64,000 bases of DNA from Paenibacillus contaminans (GTDB lineage: Bacteria > Bacillota > Bacilli > Paenibacillales > NBRC-103111). Made by a program: the position numbers and the translations under genes. Below, in pieces: positions 44,959-52,781 of this stretch (positions are counted from its first letter, which is position 1; every line of letters starts with the position of its first letter). The notes under the pieces were generated by a model. It was not told the origin of the DNA, made no database searches, and worked only from the letters and a program-made list of their open reading frames with translations. Location: the NCBI RefSeq assembly GCF_003285015.1, contig NZ_QMFB01000013.1, forward strand, positions 189,045 through 253,044. The letters run 5' to 3'.

Positions 44959-45126
44959 GCTTCTTCTCCCTTTCGATCGTAGTTTGCTGCCGCCTGTTTC
45001 GCCGGCAGAGCAATCGTAGCTTCAACCGCGCATACAGCGCAATTTTCACGTATTTACCGCAGGCAAAAAATGAACATTTCCCGCAAAACAAGCATCTCTG
45101 CACTCCTGCCTATACGAAAACCAAGC

Positions 45127-45156
45127 AAAACACCGCGCATCAGGAGCTGCACGGTG
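45127..45156 (-). terminator. Candidate terminator after the AraC-type regulator
   Basis: Minus-strand stem CACCGTGC/GCGCGGTG (one G-T pair) with a 10-base loop, then TTTTGCTTGGTTTT. It lies about 20 bases after the stop at 45177. The short T-run makes it moderate. Confidence 0.5.
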
Positions 45157-45176
45157 CGATAAATCCGGGCGCGGAT

Positions 45177-47489
45177 CTACTTGTCCTCTCCTTGCTCAGC
45201 CTCTCCTGTCCGCTTCCTATACTCCCCAGGCGGCAAGCCTGTATATTGCTTGAACGTCCGATTGAAATTTTGTACAGTCGAGTAATGTAGCCGCTCGGCG
45301 ATTTCTTTAACCGGCATGTTCGTGCGGAGCAGCCACTCCTGCGCCTTCATCATGCGCTCCCGGATCAAGTAGTCGGAAAAATACTCCCCGGTTTTCTCTT
45401 TAAATAACCGGCTCAAATGCGAGACTGATATGTCGTACTGCCGGGCGATCTCCTGCAGATCGGCGTCCCATCCGTCATGCACATGCATCAAAACATGCTG
45501 CACGGCTTTGTCCTGACGCGATACCTGCGCAGTATCCATAAACGCGACGACGGAAGGAAATACGGAACCGGCCAGCCATTCCTGCACAGCGGAAAGCGTG
45601 CTTAAGCTGTGGAGCTTTTTATGCAAATCCTCCGCAAAAATGTCCCTCAGCTCGCAGCCATACTCATGCAAAAGCGAATCCAGCTCGACGAGCAAATAAT
45701 CGAAAATGCCGAACATTGTTTCCGGATTGGCGACGGATTCGCCGATTCGTCCGGCCAGCTTGGACAACAACCCGTTCGCTTCGTTAAGGCTGCCCCCGGT
45801 CAGATTCGTTAATATACTCTTCTGAAGGCTGACGATTTCGCGGCCCGATTGAGCGATCGCCGGCTCGGTTTCCTGCTCGGTTATCGTCACATTCGGTCCC
45901 ATCAGGATACGGTAAGCGGACAGCTCCGTCGCCTCCCGATACGCCTGCTTGATGCCGTGGTAGTTCTTATAGGAACGGCTGATCGCCACGCTTACGGTAA
46001 ATTTAAAATATTGCTCTGCGCCAAGCCGGATGTCCGCGGCGATATCTCCCAGCTTGCGCTCCGTCTCCTCCTCCGCTTCGCTTCCGCCGGATTCGCCGAT
46101 AATAAGCGCCACCTGGCCCGGCTGCGTAGTTAAGACCAAACAAGGGAAGACCGCTTCGCCTATTTCCTCGGCCATTTTGCGCAGCGCGTATTGGATCAGG
46201 GATTGGTCCTTCCCCTGGTAATTTTCCGTAAGCAATGCGTAATCGTCCGCCGTGACGAGACAAACCCGGAACGCGGAGCCGTGCAGCGGCAGCCCGAGCT
46301 GATCGCGCTTGTTGCGTATTTCCGCATCCGTCATGTCCCCCCATAGCAGATGACGCGACAGGTTTTCCTTCAAGGACGGCAGATGGGCGTTAAACTGGCT
46401 GCGCAAATGACGGTTGTCGCGAATCGTTTCGTTCAATACCGATTCCAGCATTTTCAGCCCGTCGCTGCCTTCCATACTGCCGGCATATTCCTCGGGCACC
46501 CGCTTGAGCATGCGTTCGATCGGAATATACAGCCTTTTCGAGCCGGTCAGCGCGACAATGATCCAGAAGGCGACGATCGCCCCGATAATCTCCCACGTTA
46601 CTTTTTTGATCGCGGCCGATCGTTGCGTCATTTCAGCCGTCGGCGTCATTGCGATGATCGTCCAATCGTACGTTTTCAACTTGAGCGATGACAGTTGATA
46701 CGCAACCCCGTCAATCTTGATCGGACGGTCGAACCCTTGCGGGTTTTTCCAAAATTGATACAAATCGGTAGTCGAAGCCAACTTCGCTCCAATATCCTTG
46801 TCGTTGCTGCTGATCATCACCCTGCCGTCCTTGTCCACGACCGCCATACGTCCCCGGTACTGCCCCTTCTCCTCGCTGTCGCCCAGCACTTTGGACAACT
46901 CCTCGATGGATACGCTCAGCACCGCGATCCCTTCCGTATAGTAGGAATGAAGCGGGATCGGGCGAAACAGCATAAGCTCCTTATTGTTGTACGTATTCGG
47001 CGTCACGACGAATGGCGCGTTGCGGTTCGTTTGCGTATTTTGCATAATCGTTTCGTAAACGGATCGCGAATAAGGAATGGATTGATGGATAACGGAGTAT
47101 ACGTGATCAAACTTTCTATAAATGACCGTAACATCATAGCGAATGGGCGAGTAGTTCACCTGCTTGCGCAGCGTCTCCGCCATATCCATCGTCTGGCTCA
47201 CATCATTGCGGTCCGGCGGCCCCGATTCGACGGATCGCTCGACAGTCACGTTCGTGGCGATGGAGACGGCGTGAATGCCTAGGTTCTCCATCAGATGGTT
47301 CAGCCGGTATTCGACCTGCTTGAGCAGCGCCTGGTGATTGAGGTCGACTTCCTCCTGAATGCTGCGCGACGCGATCGACGAGGAGAGCAGGCCGACCAGC
47401 AGCACGGGAACCGCGCTGATTGCGATGGAGTAAAGCGCCAGTTTTCTTTTGAACGATACGTTTGCTAACCATCCGTTTTTCCGTTTCAT
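45177..47489 (-). CDS. Membrane-bound AraC-type regulator (sensor + HTH), module C
   Basis: 770-residue one-component regulator of the YesS type. TM1 near residues 13-35, extracellular Cache-like sensor to about 285, TM2 near 287-308 (IIGAIVAFWIIVALTG), a cytoplasmic linker domain (about 340-640), and a C-terminal AraC double HTH (about 670-766) with YDISVSHLSRLFKEKTGEYFSDYL and HYSTVQNFNRTFKQYTGLPPGEYRKR. No kinase or receiver domain, so sensing and DNA binding are in one chain. It lies upstream of, and in line with, the module C transporter and lyase, and is the likely activator. A 17-base-spaced promoter overlapping the palindrome CAACTATAGTTG precedes it. Confidence 0.92.
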   Translation of the reverse strand: MKRKNGWLANVSFKRKLALYSIAISAVPVLLVGLLSSSIASRSIQEEVDLNHQALLKQVEYRLNHLMENLGIHAVSIATNVTVERSVESGPPDRNDVSQTMDMAETLRKQVNYSPIRYDVTVIYRKFDHVYSVIHQSIPYSRSVYETIMQNTQTNRNAPFVVTPNTYNNKELMLFRPIPLHSYYTEGIAVLSVSIEELSKVLGDSEEKGQYRGRMAVVDKDGRVMISSNDKDIGAKLASTTDLYQFWKNPQGFDRPIKIDGVAYQLSSLKLKTYDWTIIAMTPTAEMTQRSAAIKKVTWEIIGAIVAFWIIVALTGSKRLYIPIERMLKRVPEEYAGSMEGSDGLKMLESVLNETIRDNRHLRSQFNAHLPSLKENLSRHLLWGDMTDAEIRNKRDQLGLPLHGSAFRVCLVTADDYALLTENYQGKDQSLIQYALRKMAEEIGEAVFPCLVLTTQPGQVALIIGESGGSEAEEETERKLGDIAADIRLGAEQYFKFTVSVAISRSYKNYHGIKQAYREATELSAYRILMGPNVTITEQETEPAIAQSGREIVSLQKSILTNLTGGSLNEANGLLSKLAGRIGESVANPETMFGIFDYLLVELDSLLHEYGCELRDIFAEDLHKKLHSLSTLSAVQEWLAGSVFPSVVAFMDTAQVSRQDKAVQHVLMHVHDGWDADLQEIARQYDISVSHLSRLFKEKTGEYFSDYLIRERMMKAQEWLLRTNMPVKEIAERLHYSTVQNFNRTFKQYTGLPPGEYRKRTGEAEQGEDK

Positions 47490-47654
47490 GCGTATACCCC
47501 CAGTTGAAATGGCGTGGATGCCTTTACTTTATCGAAAAGCGGTTATATGTTCCGAATGAAATGCCAATAACAGCTACCGGCTGTCAACCAATAACTGTCA
47601 TGTGCAGAACGCGCGCCCAGTCCTATAGAAACGGCGGAAACCCGCGTAAACTCA

Positions 47655-47683
47655 ACTATAGTTGGAGTTGTCCTACAATACAA
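47655..47683 (-). promoter_or_regulatory. Promoter of the AraC-type regulator with palindrome
   Basis: Minus-strand -35 TTGTAT (47683-47678), 17-base spacer, -10 TATAGT (47660-47655). The -10 lies inside a perfect 12-bp palindrome CAACTATAGTTG (47653-47664), a possible autoregulatory or repressor site. The leader is about 160 bases. Confidence 0.5.
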
Positions 47684-47749
47684 TGATCAAATTTGCGGCG
47701 GAAGCAAAAGATGAGCAGTTTGCGAAATAAAAGAAAAACCGGCGGTAAT

Positions 47750-47847
47750 ACAAGGATAAACGCCTGTCGGCGTCTTTGTCGCCATACGTTTACCGTAGAA
47801 ATATAAGGAATTATCATGTGAAACATATAAAGTCTTATATTTTAAGA
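47750..47847. repeat. Terminator-associated structured repeat, copy 4
   Basis: ACAAGGATAAACGCC start. The first hairpin is ACGCC-TGTC-GGCGT, a compensated version of ACGGC/GCCGT in copies 1, 5 and 6. The distal stem is AAATATAAG (47799-47807)/CTTATATTT (47834-47842), again compensated. The loop keeps TGAAACATATAA. Confidence 0.75.
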
Positions 47848-47873
47848 AAAAAGACGCCAGGTTTCCCCGCGTC
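47844..47873 (-). terminator. Rho-independent terminator after the metallophosphoesterase
   Basis: Minus-strand GACGCGGGG-AAA-CCTGGCGTC stem (one mismatch) followed by TTTTTTCTT, 13 bases after the stop at 47886. Confidence 0.8.
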
Positions 47874-47885
47874 CCTCTCGTTTAC

Positions 47886-48830
47886 CTATTCACTCGTTTC
47901 AGGCATATGCTCGTCTTGCGCTTCCACGACCGAGCCGTCGTCGAGCCGCAGCCAAGATTCGAAGCCGCGCTCGCCCGCCTTCAGCTTAATAACCCGCGCT
48001 CCCCGCGGAAACCCTTCCCGTCCGTACGTGCTGTATCCGCTCGCTCTGCCGTAGCAAAGACGGATGCCGTAATGCTCGCCGCAGAAATCGTTGATGTGGT
48101 CATGGCCGACGAACGTGCCGGTTATATCGCCGTTCTCGAGCATGGCGGCGAATAGCCCCGAGTTCACTTTGGAGCAGCAAACCCGCTCCCACTTCGAGCC
48201 GTAGCAGACCGATTTCTCCCAAACCTCTTGATACTCAGGAATCGGGATATGGAAAAAGGCCAGCGACGGCAGCGGCGTTCCGCCGTTTTGCGCCTTGTAC
48301 GCTGCGGACAACTTGCTGTACCACTCGATTTGCGACGTTTTTATCCAATCGTAGCCGCCGATTTCCGGAGCGTACGCGCCCGAATCGAGAAAATATAAAG
48401 CCGCCTTCGTCAGGCCGTCCTCTTTGGACGCTACTTCCACGACATAGTTGCCTACGCCGTACACTTCGTCCGGGCCCGCCTCGCCGATGCCGAACTCGCT
48501 TTGCTCCTGCACTTCCATCAGACTGCGCTTGGGAACGGGGGCGGTGCCGCCCTCGTCGTCATGGTTGCCGAATACGGCAGCCCATACGAGTCCGCGCTCC
48601 TCAACGGCGGCAACCGCTTGGCGGTATGCGGCCATGCCGTCCGGACAGCGGACGCCGACGATCGTATCGCCTGTAAACACGACCAGATCCGGCTTTTCGG
48701 CATCCAACACAAGCTCCATCAACCGTCTGCTGAGGCCGTCCTTCTCGTCGCCGCTCTCTCCCCAATGAACATCCGTAAATTGGACGATCTTAAACGTCCC
48801 GTCTTCCCGAAAATGCAGCTTTTTCGCCAT
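47886..48830 (-). CDS. Metallophosphoesterase
   Basis: Calcineurin-like phosphoesterase of about 314 residues from the ATG at 48830 (GAGAGG eight bases upstream; the frame is open to a GTG at 48848). Binuclear metal motifs in order: FTDVHWG (D-x-H), FTGDTI (GD), FGNHDDE (GNHD) and, near residue 250, GHDHIND (GHxH type). No signal peptide is apparent. The layout fits the purple-acid-phosphatase-like/Icc group acting on phosphomonoesters or diesters; the substrate is unknown. It is a single-gene unit with its own promoter (TTGATT-17-TAGAAT) and terminator. Confidence 0.9.
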   Translation of the reverse strand: MAKKLHFREDGTFKIVQFTDVHWGESGDEKDGLSRRLMELVLDAEKPDLVVFTGDTIVGVRCPDGMAAYRQAVAAVEERGLVWAAVFGNHDDEGGTAPVPKRSLMEVQEQSEFGIGEAGPDEVYGVGNYVVEVASKEDGLTKAALYFLDSGAYAPEIGGYDWIKTSQIEWYSKLSAAYKAQNGGTPLPSLAFFHIPIPEYQEVWEKSVCYGSKWERVCCSKVNSGLFAAMLENGDITGTFVGHDHINDFCGEHYGIRLCYGRASGYSTYGREGFPRGARVIKLKAGERGFESWLRLDDGSVVEAQDEHMPETSE

Positions 48831-48887
48831 CCCGAAATCCTCTCCCACTCTATGCAGCTATCGATATCGTCTTGTCTTCTGACTCTT

Positions 48888-48916
48888 ATTCTATCGAAAA
48901 AAACGCGAACAATCAA
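48888..48916 (-). promoter_or_regulatory. Sigma-A-type promoter of the metallophosphoesterase
   Basis: -35 TTGATT (48916-48911), exact 17-base spacer with a T-run, -10 TAGAAT (48893-48888), 58 bases before the start codon. Confidence 0.6.
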
Positions 48917-49083
48917 CATGAAACAATGTAAAACAACACAAAAACAACATCAAGATTTGAATGCCTCTTTTGCATCTAGAGGCGGTTAACGACCATTATT
49001 AAGGTACTCGAGATAGCGAAGACGGCCAAACGGCACCTTGTTTCCTTCTGTATTCAGCTTTTCAGCAAACGTTCGGATTTCCG

Positions 49084-49112
49084 TTGACGGATGATTACAA
49101 TACGGATAGTAT
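49084..49112 (+). promoter_or_regulatory. Sigma-A-type promoter of the DUF6463 gene
   Basis: -35 TTGACG (49084-49089), 17-base spacer, -10 TAGTAT (49107-49112), 57 bases before the ATG. Confidence 0.55.
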
Positions 49113-49168
49113 CGACTTTGAGGCGAGGCAAGCGATAAAAGGTCGATGGCTAAGGGGAAACGGCTAAG

Positions 49169-49531
49169 ATGAAGCTGAATTTGAAAAGTTATAGCGGCGT
49201 TATGCTTGCTTGGACCGCATTTTTACACACGATTGTCGGAATTATCATTTACCGGGAACAAATCGCCGATATCGCAAGTGATGGGTTTATCAATGCGGTT
49301 AAACCTCAGCTGCACGCCGGCAGAGCGGCCGCTTTCTGGTTTTTGATGGCCGGCGTTCTTATGTTTATGCTCGCCCGCTTGATGAACTGGCTTATTCGGG
49401 TCAAAGGAACGGTCGTACCGAAATTCGTCGGCGTCTACTTGCTGGCGCTCAGCCTGATTGGCGTATTTTTCATGCCGGTATCCGGCTTCTGGCTCGTCAT
49501 TCCGCAGGCAATCATTATCATCCGAAAGTAA
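49169..49531 (+). CDS. DUF6463-family small membrane protein
   Basis: 120-residue integral membrane protein with four hydrophobic segments (about 10-28, 52-72, 82-100 and 101-118). The pattern ILHTIVGII near the start, AAFWFLMAG in the second span and the ending FFMPVSGFWLVIPQAIIII match the DUF6463 family as I know it. The function is unknown. One of only two plus-strand genes in the window. The ATG follows AAGGGG at about ten bases, and a 17-base-spaced promoter lies just upstream, so it is expressed alone. Confidence 0.8.
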   Translation: MKLNLKSYSGVMLAWTAFLHTIVGIIIYREQIADIASDGFINAVKPQLHAGRAAAFWFLMAGVLMFMLARLMNWLIRVKGTVVPKFVGVYLLALSLIGVFFMPVSGFWLVIPQAIIIIRK

Positions 49532-49579
49532 GCGTCATTCGTTGCCGAGGTAGCGGATCGTATTCATTTGAAAAGCTTG

Positions 49580-50122
49580 CTACCGTTCCACATCCCGTTC
49601 GCTGTTACGAGCATTCGATTCGATTTCAGCCTTTTCGATGATCCCGGTAATAAAATCGTGCTTGGCATTCGTATAGGCGGTTCTGTCGTGGCGATGCTTT
49701 TCCGCAAGTTCTCTCTTTAACCGGTCGTAGCCGCGCAGCGCTTCCGGATGGCTTCGCAAATAGTTTCTGAACAAAAGCTGCCTATTCCACTCCGTACCGC
49801 CGAATCTGTAAACGTGCAAATGGTGGGTTCCCGCTCTCCGCAGCCCTTTTCGAAAAAACCTTCTGTTCGGAAAATGCTCATGAACCACATGCTCGTATCC
49901 GATTTCGCTCAACGCTTCAATATATTGCTCGGCCTGCTTTAAATCCGCGACACCTGCCATAAAGTCGATGACCGGTTTTGCCCCTAAACCCTCGACGGCC
50001 GTGCTCCCGATATGCTCGATGCCAAGAAGGTCGCCGCCAAAAATCCCCTGTATACGGATCGCTTCTTTCCGGTATTCCAAAGCCCAGTCCGGATTGTAAT
50101 CCTCAATCGCTACTTGTTCCAT
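49580..50122 (-). CDS. GrpB-family (UPF0157) nucleotidyltransferase-fold protein
   Basis: 180 residues. The family's hallmark is seen in order: YNPDWALEYRKE near the start, GIEHIGSTAVEGLGAKPVIDFM (a nucleotidyltransferase-like GS motif followed by an acidic strand, residues 34-56), then HHLHVYRFGGTEW and the LLFRNYLRSHPEALRGYDRLKRELA helix. The biochemical role of GrpB proteins is not settled. GGAGG lies six bases before the ATG. The convergent gene at 49531 ends 49 bases away with no clear shared terminator. A 35-codon membrane peptide ends 38 bases upstream and may be co-transcribed. Confidence 0.88.
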   Translation of the reverse strand: MEQVAIEDYNPDWALEYRKEAIRIQGIFGGDLLGIEHIGSTAVEGLGAKPVIDFMAGVADLKQAEQYIEALSEIGYEHVVHEHFPNRRFFRKGLRRAGTHHLHVYRFGGTEWNRQLLFRNYLRSHPEALRGYDRLKRELAEKHRHDRTAYTNAKHDFITGIIEKAEIESNARNSERDVER

Positions 50123-50160
50123 GACAGTCCTCCGCTAATATTATTTGCTTAATGTCAAAA

Positions 50161-50268
50161 TCATTCCGGAGGGGCCGGGAGCAGTTCTCCCAGAAACCAA
50201 AAAGATATAAATACGAGCACGATGATCCCAAGCAATATCCCCAAAATTAATCGCCTTATTTTGAACAT
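50161..50268 (-). CDS. Small single-span membrane peptide (35 residues)
   Basis: Short reading frame MFKIRRLILGILLGIIVLV... ending FWFLGELLPAPPE, then TGA. A positively charged N-terminus (KIRR) is followed by one strong hydrophobic helix of about 20 residues and a Pro-rich tail, as in small bacterial membrane peptides. A G-rich run lies eight bases before the ATG and AAGGA abuts it, so the ribosome site is ambiguous. It precedes the GrpB gene by 38 bases on the same strand. No homologue is recognised; it could be chance coding. Confidence 0.4.
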   Translation of the reverse strand: MFKIRRLILGILLGIIVLVFISFWFLGELLPAPPE

Positions 50269-50499
50269 TCCTTAACAGCCCCCACTCCCGGCCTTCATAC
50301 AAACTGGAATATCACAAAATCAACATACGCGCTAACTGAATCATAACTCCTGAAGCGCCGAGAATAGGACTTTTCAAACTGGCTCAATGTTGAAATCAGC
50401 GTTTGCCTTCGAATGCGCAAGCGGCGCTCATTAGAGCTCAGGTCGGAAGATCGGACAACGTTTAGATCGCGCTGCCGTACTAACGCCAAAAAAAAGTAA

Positions 50500-50620
50500 T
50501 GTATACGATTTTTCATACACATTTGTCAAAAATCCGCGAATAGAGCTATTTGTATACGATTTTTCATATCCATTCGACCGAAACCCCGGAGACAGAGCAA
50601 ATATATATGATTTTTCACAT
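50500..50620. repeat. Three copies of a TATACGATTTTTCATA motif, period about 52 bp
   Basis: Copies begin near 50501, 50552 and 50603, each followed by a variable 30-base segment. The reverse-complement form (TATGCGAAAAATCGTACA) occurs twice with a 49-base period at 23369-23445, so it is a dispersed intergenic motif. Confidence 0.65.
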
Positions 50621-50713
50621 ACATTCATCGGGGATGCCTACTCCGCATTTTATTACATTATTTCACAATTATAACACTTGGCGTCTTACGTTTGCTGAAC
50701 ATAATATTTCCAT

Positions 50714-50749
50714 AAAAAAAGAGCCGCCGCCGGCTGCCGGCAGGGCTCT
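50714..50749 (-). terminator. Rho-independent terminator after the methyltransferase
   Basis: Minus-strand AGAGCC...GGCTCT stem with internal CCGGC/GCCGG complementarity and a T7 run, eight bases after the stop at 50757. Confidence 0.85.
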
Positions 50750-50756
50750 TATGTCT

Positions 50757-51467
50757 TTATATTAGCGGTGTCTCCCTCTTCCGTCCCAATGCTCCAAAAT
50801 GATTAGGCATATCCGGGATCCGCTGCGCGGCGGATGAAGGCTTTATCTCATAGTGAGGCTCGAAAAACCGGTCGAGAATAAACCCGGCCTTCATGAAATC
50901 ATTTACATACTGGGAAATGGGCCGATGATACGAGCCTAATACGGAACGAAGCGTGCCCTGGCCTTCCGATTTCCAAAATTGAGGCGCATATTGGGATACG
51001 ATTCGGGAACCGTCATCCTGCAATCCGCAAAAAGGAGAATGAAAGCAAGGATGCATGACCATCCAGACGAAAACTCCCCCGGGTCTCAGTATGCGCATGG
51101 TTTGTTTAAAAACCGCCAGGTGATCGGGAACGTCCATCAGCATTAAACTGGAAACTACGGCATCGAAAGACTCATCTGGAACGGACGATAACGTCATCGC
51201 GTCTTCGCACACCCAATTTACCTGACCGGTAAGGCCCCGGGCGTATGATAACAGCTTTTGACTGGCGTCTATCCCGGTGACGACCGCCCCCAAACTGCTC
51301 AATTGATAAGCAAGCTCTCCTTGTCCGCATCCAAGATCGCAGATTGTTTTCCCCGCCACGTTCATTTCAAGATTCAACTGCTCGATGAGGTAACGATGCG
51401 CTTTTCTCGGTCCGCCATGCTTCACCGTTGCAACGTACTGCTCAGCAAATAGGTCGTAATTGATCAT
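50757..51467 (-). CDS. Class I SAM-dependent methyltransferase
   Basis: 236 residues. S-adenosylmethionine-binding motif I is CDLGCGQGELA (near residue 43), the acidic end of strand beta-2 is VTGIDAS (near 63), motif II-like FDAVVSSLMLMDVPD (near 102) and post-motif LRPGGVFVWMVMHP (near 127). It resembles UbiE/COQ5-type small-molecule methyltransferases; the substrate is unknown. GGAGG lies about nine bases before the ATG. A single-gene unit with its own strong terminator; it has no evident link to the neighbouring catabolic operon. Confidence 0.9.
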   Translation of the reverse strand: MINYDLFAEQYVATVKHGGPRKAHRYLIEQLNLEMNVAGKTICDLGCGQGELAYQLSSLGAVVTGIDASQKLLSYARGLTGQVNWVCEDAMTLSSVPDESFDAVVSSLMLMDVPDHLAVFKQTMRILRPGGVFVWMVMHPCFHSPFCGLQDDGSRIVSQYAPQFWKSEGQGTLRSVLGSYHRPISQYVNDFMKAGFILDRFFEPHYEIKPSSAAQRIPDMPNHFGALGRKRETPLI

Positions 51468-51659
51468 CGGACATCCCGCCTCCGCGATGGAATATTTTGT
51501 ATCCCTTTTTATATAGTAATTCCAAAGCGAACGGTATGTATAATATGTAAATTCGAGCGAATCGTTCTATTATCGAGATGACTTTTGCAAATATCATGCT
51601 GAAAAAGCGAACCATCCGACTTCAGCAGCCAAAAAACGGCGATGCTGCTCCGGCTGAAC

Positions 51660-51725
51660 CGGCGGCAGCACGAGGTTTGACAGCCGACGAATACCGCACG
51701 CCGAGAGTCGCGTGCGGTGTGGAAG
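51660..51725. repeat. GC-rich hairpin repeat, copy 5 (reverse orientation)
   Basis: Perfect 9-bp stem ACCGCACGC (51693-51701)/GCGTGCGGT (51710-51718) with an 8-base loop, flanked by GAGGTTTGACAGCC, the reverse complement of the GGCTGTCAAACCTC tail of the other copies. It is just downstream of the stop at 51735. Confidence 0.7.
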
Positions 51726-51734
51726 AACGCCTCG

Positions 51735-52760
51735 TTATTTGCCCATTAAATGCTGGAGCACATGCCAGTCGAGACCCTCGTAGTCCCGGGCGGCAATATA
51801 TTGGCGCTCCGCTTCTTTGTCGTACGTCCGCACTTTCTCAACCAAACGAAGAAACATTTTTTTGCTGTTCTCCAAATGTTTGAACGAGAGCTCTTGTGGC
51901 TGCGTCCGCATCACTTTCACGTCCAAGCCGACGAATTCCCCGTTCTTCCCGTAGCCGTTCTCTTCCAGCACGCGAACCTGGTTAAAGGCGCGGCGCAAAT
52001 TATCCGATGCGAACGATTTGTCCTGATCGTATTTCAATCCGTTCTGGTCGTTAAGATGGACGCTCCACAGCTTGTTAAACGCCAGCGCATATCCCATCTC
52101 ATCCGAAGGATCGAGGCCGGCAAGAATGCAATGGGCCGTTTCGATCAGCCCGCCCACCCGATCCGGATCGCGGGTCAGCGAAGCTAGCGCCAGGGTGTGT
52201 CCGATTGTCGGAATATAGCTTTGATCCATCGGTTCGTTCGGCTTCGGTTCGATCAGAATACGTATGTTAGGGTTATACTCAAGCAGTTGATTGATCGCTT
52301 CTACGATATAGTGGACGGAGGCGACCGGGTTTTTGGCTTCGCGAATATACGTCCCTTCCCGCGCCAGCCACAGCACAATATTGTCGGTTCCCATCACTTG
52401 GGCGATATCGATCGCCTGCTTGGAACGTTCGATGGCGTATAGCCGCTCCTGCGGATCGTTGGAAGTAAACGCTCCGTCGATCGTTCGAGGGCTCTCCCAT
52501 AAACGCGGAGCGAGAATTTCCGTGACAAGGCCAAGCTCATCCAGCCTTTGCCGCACTTCTCCGGCTTCCTTCAACACTTGCGAATGCGATTTGCCCTCGA
52601 TATCCGCCACGACATCGTCATCGTGAAATTGAATGCCTTCAAATCCCAGTTCCCGGTACGCGGCCAGCTTTTGCTGGAAGGTATACGACATTCTAACCGT
52701 CGGTCCGAACGGGTCCGCCCCTTCGTGAATGTTCCAAGGCCCGAATGAAAAACGATACAT
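51735..52760 (-). CDS. Xylose-isomerase-family TIM-barrel protein
   Basis: 341 residues, closest in motif to the short (actinobacterial) xylose isomerases. FHDDD (catalytic His and its partner Asp, residues about 46-50), IEPKPNEP (metal Glu and Lys, near 170), IETAHCILAG (Glu and His kept with E-x-x-H spacing, where classic enzymes read EVGHEQMAG), VHLNDQNGLKYDQD (Asp ligands) and GLDVKVMR (last Asp) are all present, so it should be a metal-dependent aldose-ketose isomerase or close variant. The changed EVGHEQM segment and the partner genes (oxidoreductase, aldolase, hydantoinase-like) suggest a substrate other than xylose. AGAGGAG precedes the ATG. Last gene of the operon. Confidence 0.82.
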   Translation of the reverse strand: MYRFSFGPWNIHEGADPFGPTVRMSYTFQQKLAAYRELGFEGIQFHDDDVVADIEGKSHSQVLKEAGEVRQRLDELGLVTEILAPRLWESPRTIDGAFTSNDPQERLYAIERSKQAIDIAQVMGTDNIVLWLAREGTYIREAKNPVASVHYIVEAINQLLEYNPNIRILIEPKPNEPMDQSYIPTIGHTLALASLTRDPDRVGGLIETAHCILAGLDPSDEMGYALAFNKLWSVHLNDQNGLKYDQDKSFASDNLRRAFNQVRVLEENGYGKNGEFVGLDVKVMRTQPQELSFKHLENSKKMFLRLVEKVRTYDKEAERQYIAARDYEGLDWHVLQHLMGK

Positions 52761-52781
52761 CGCGATCTCCTCTTTCCTTTT

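Larger units (their letters stand above)
47490..47885. other. Intergenic region upstream of the AraC-type regulator
   Basis: 396 bases without a gene: the regulator's promoter (47655-47683), one structured repeat copy (47750-47847) and the terminator of the metallophosphoesterase gene (47844-47873). Confidence 0.6.
48831..49168. other. Divergent promoter region of the metallophosphoesterase and DUF6463 genes
   Basis: About 340 bases. Minus-strand promoter TTGATT-17-TAGAAT at 48916-48888 for the phosphoesterase; plus-strand promoter TTGACG-17-TAGTAT at 49084-49112 for the membrane protein. Nothing else was recognised. Confidence 0.55.
50269..50756. other. Intergenic region with short periodic repeats
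   Basis: 488 bases without a gene. It holds three spaced copies of a TATACGATTTTTCATA-like motif (50500-50620) and the methyltransferase terminator (50714-50749). The remainder shows nothing I can interpret. Confidence 0.6.

Noticed and set aside
45177..47489. Hybrid histidine kinase
   Set aside because: Despite the Cache-like sensor and two membrane spans there is no His box, ATPase or receiver; the chain ends in an AraC HTH.
50500..50620. CRISPR-like array
   Set aside because: Repeats are only about 16 bases and imperfect, there are just three units, and there are no cas genes.
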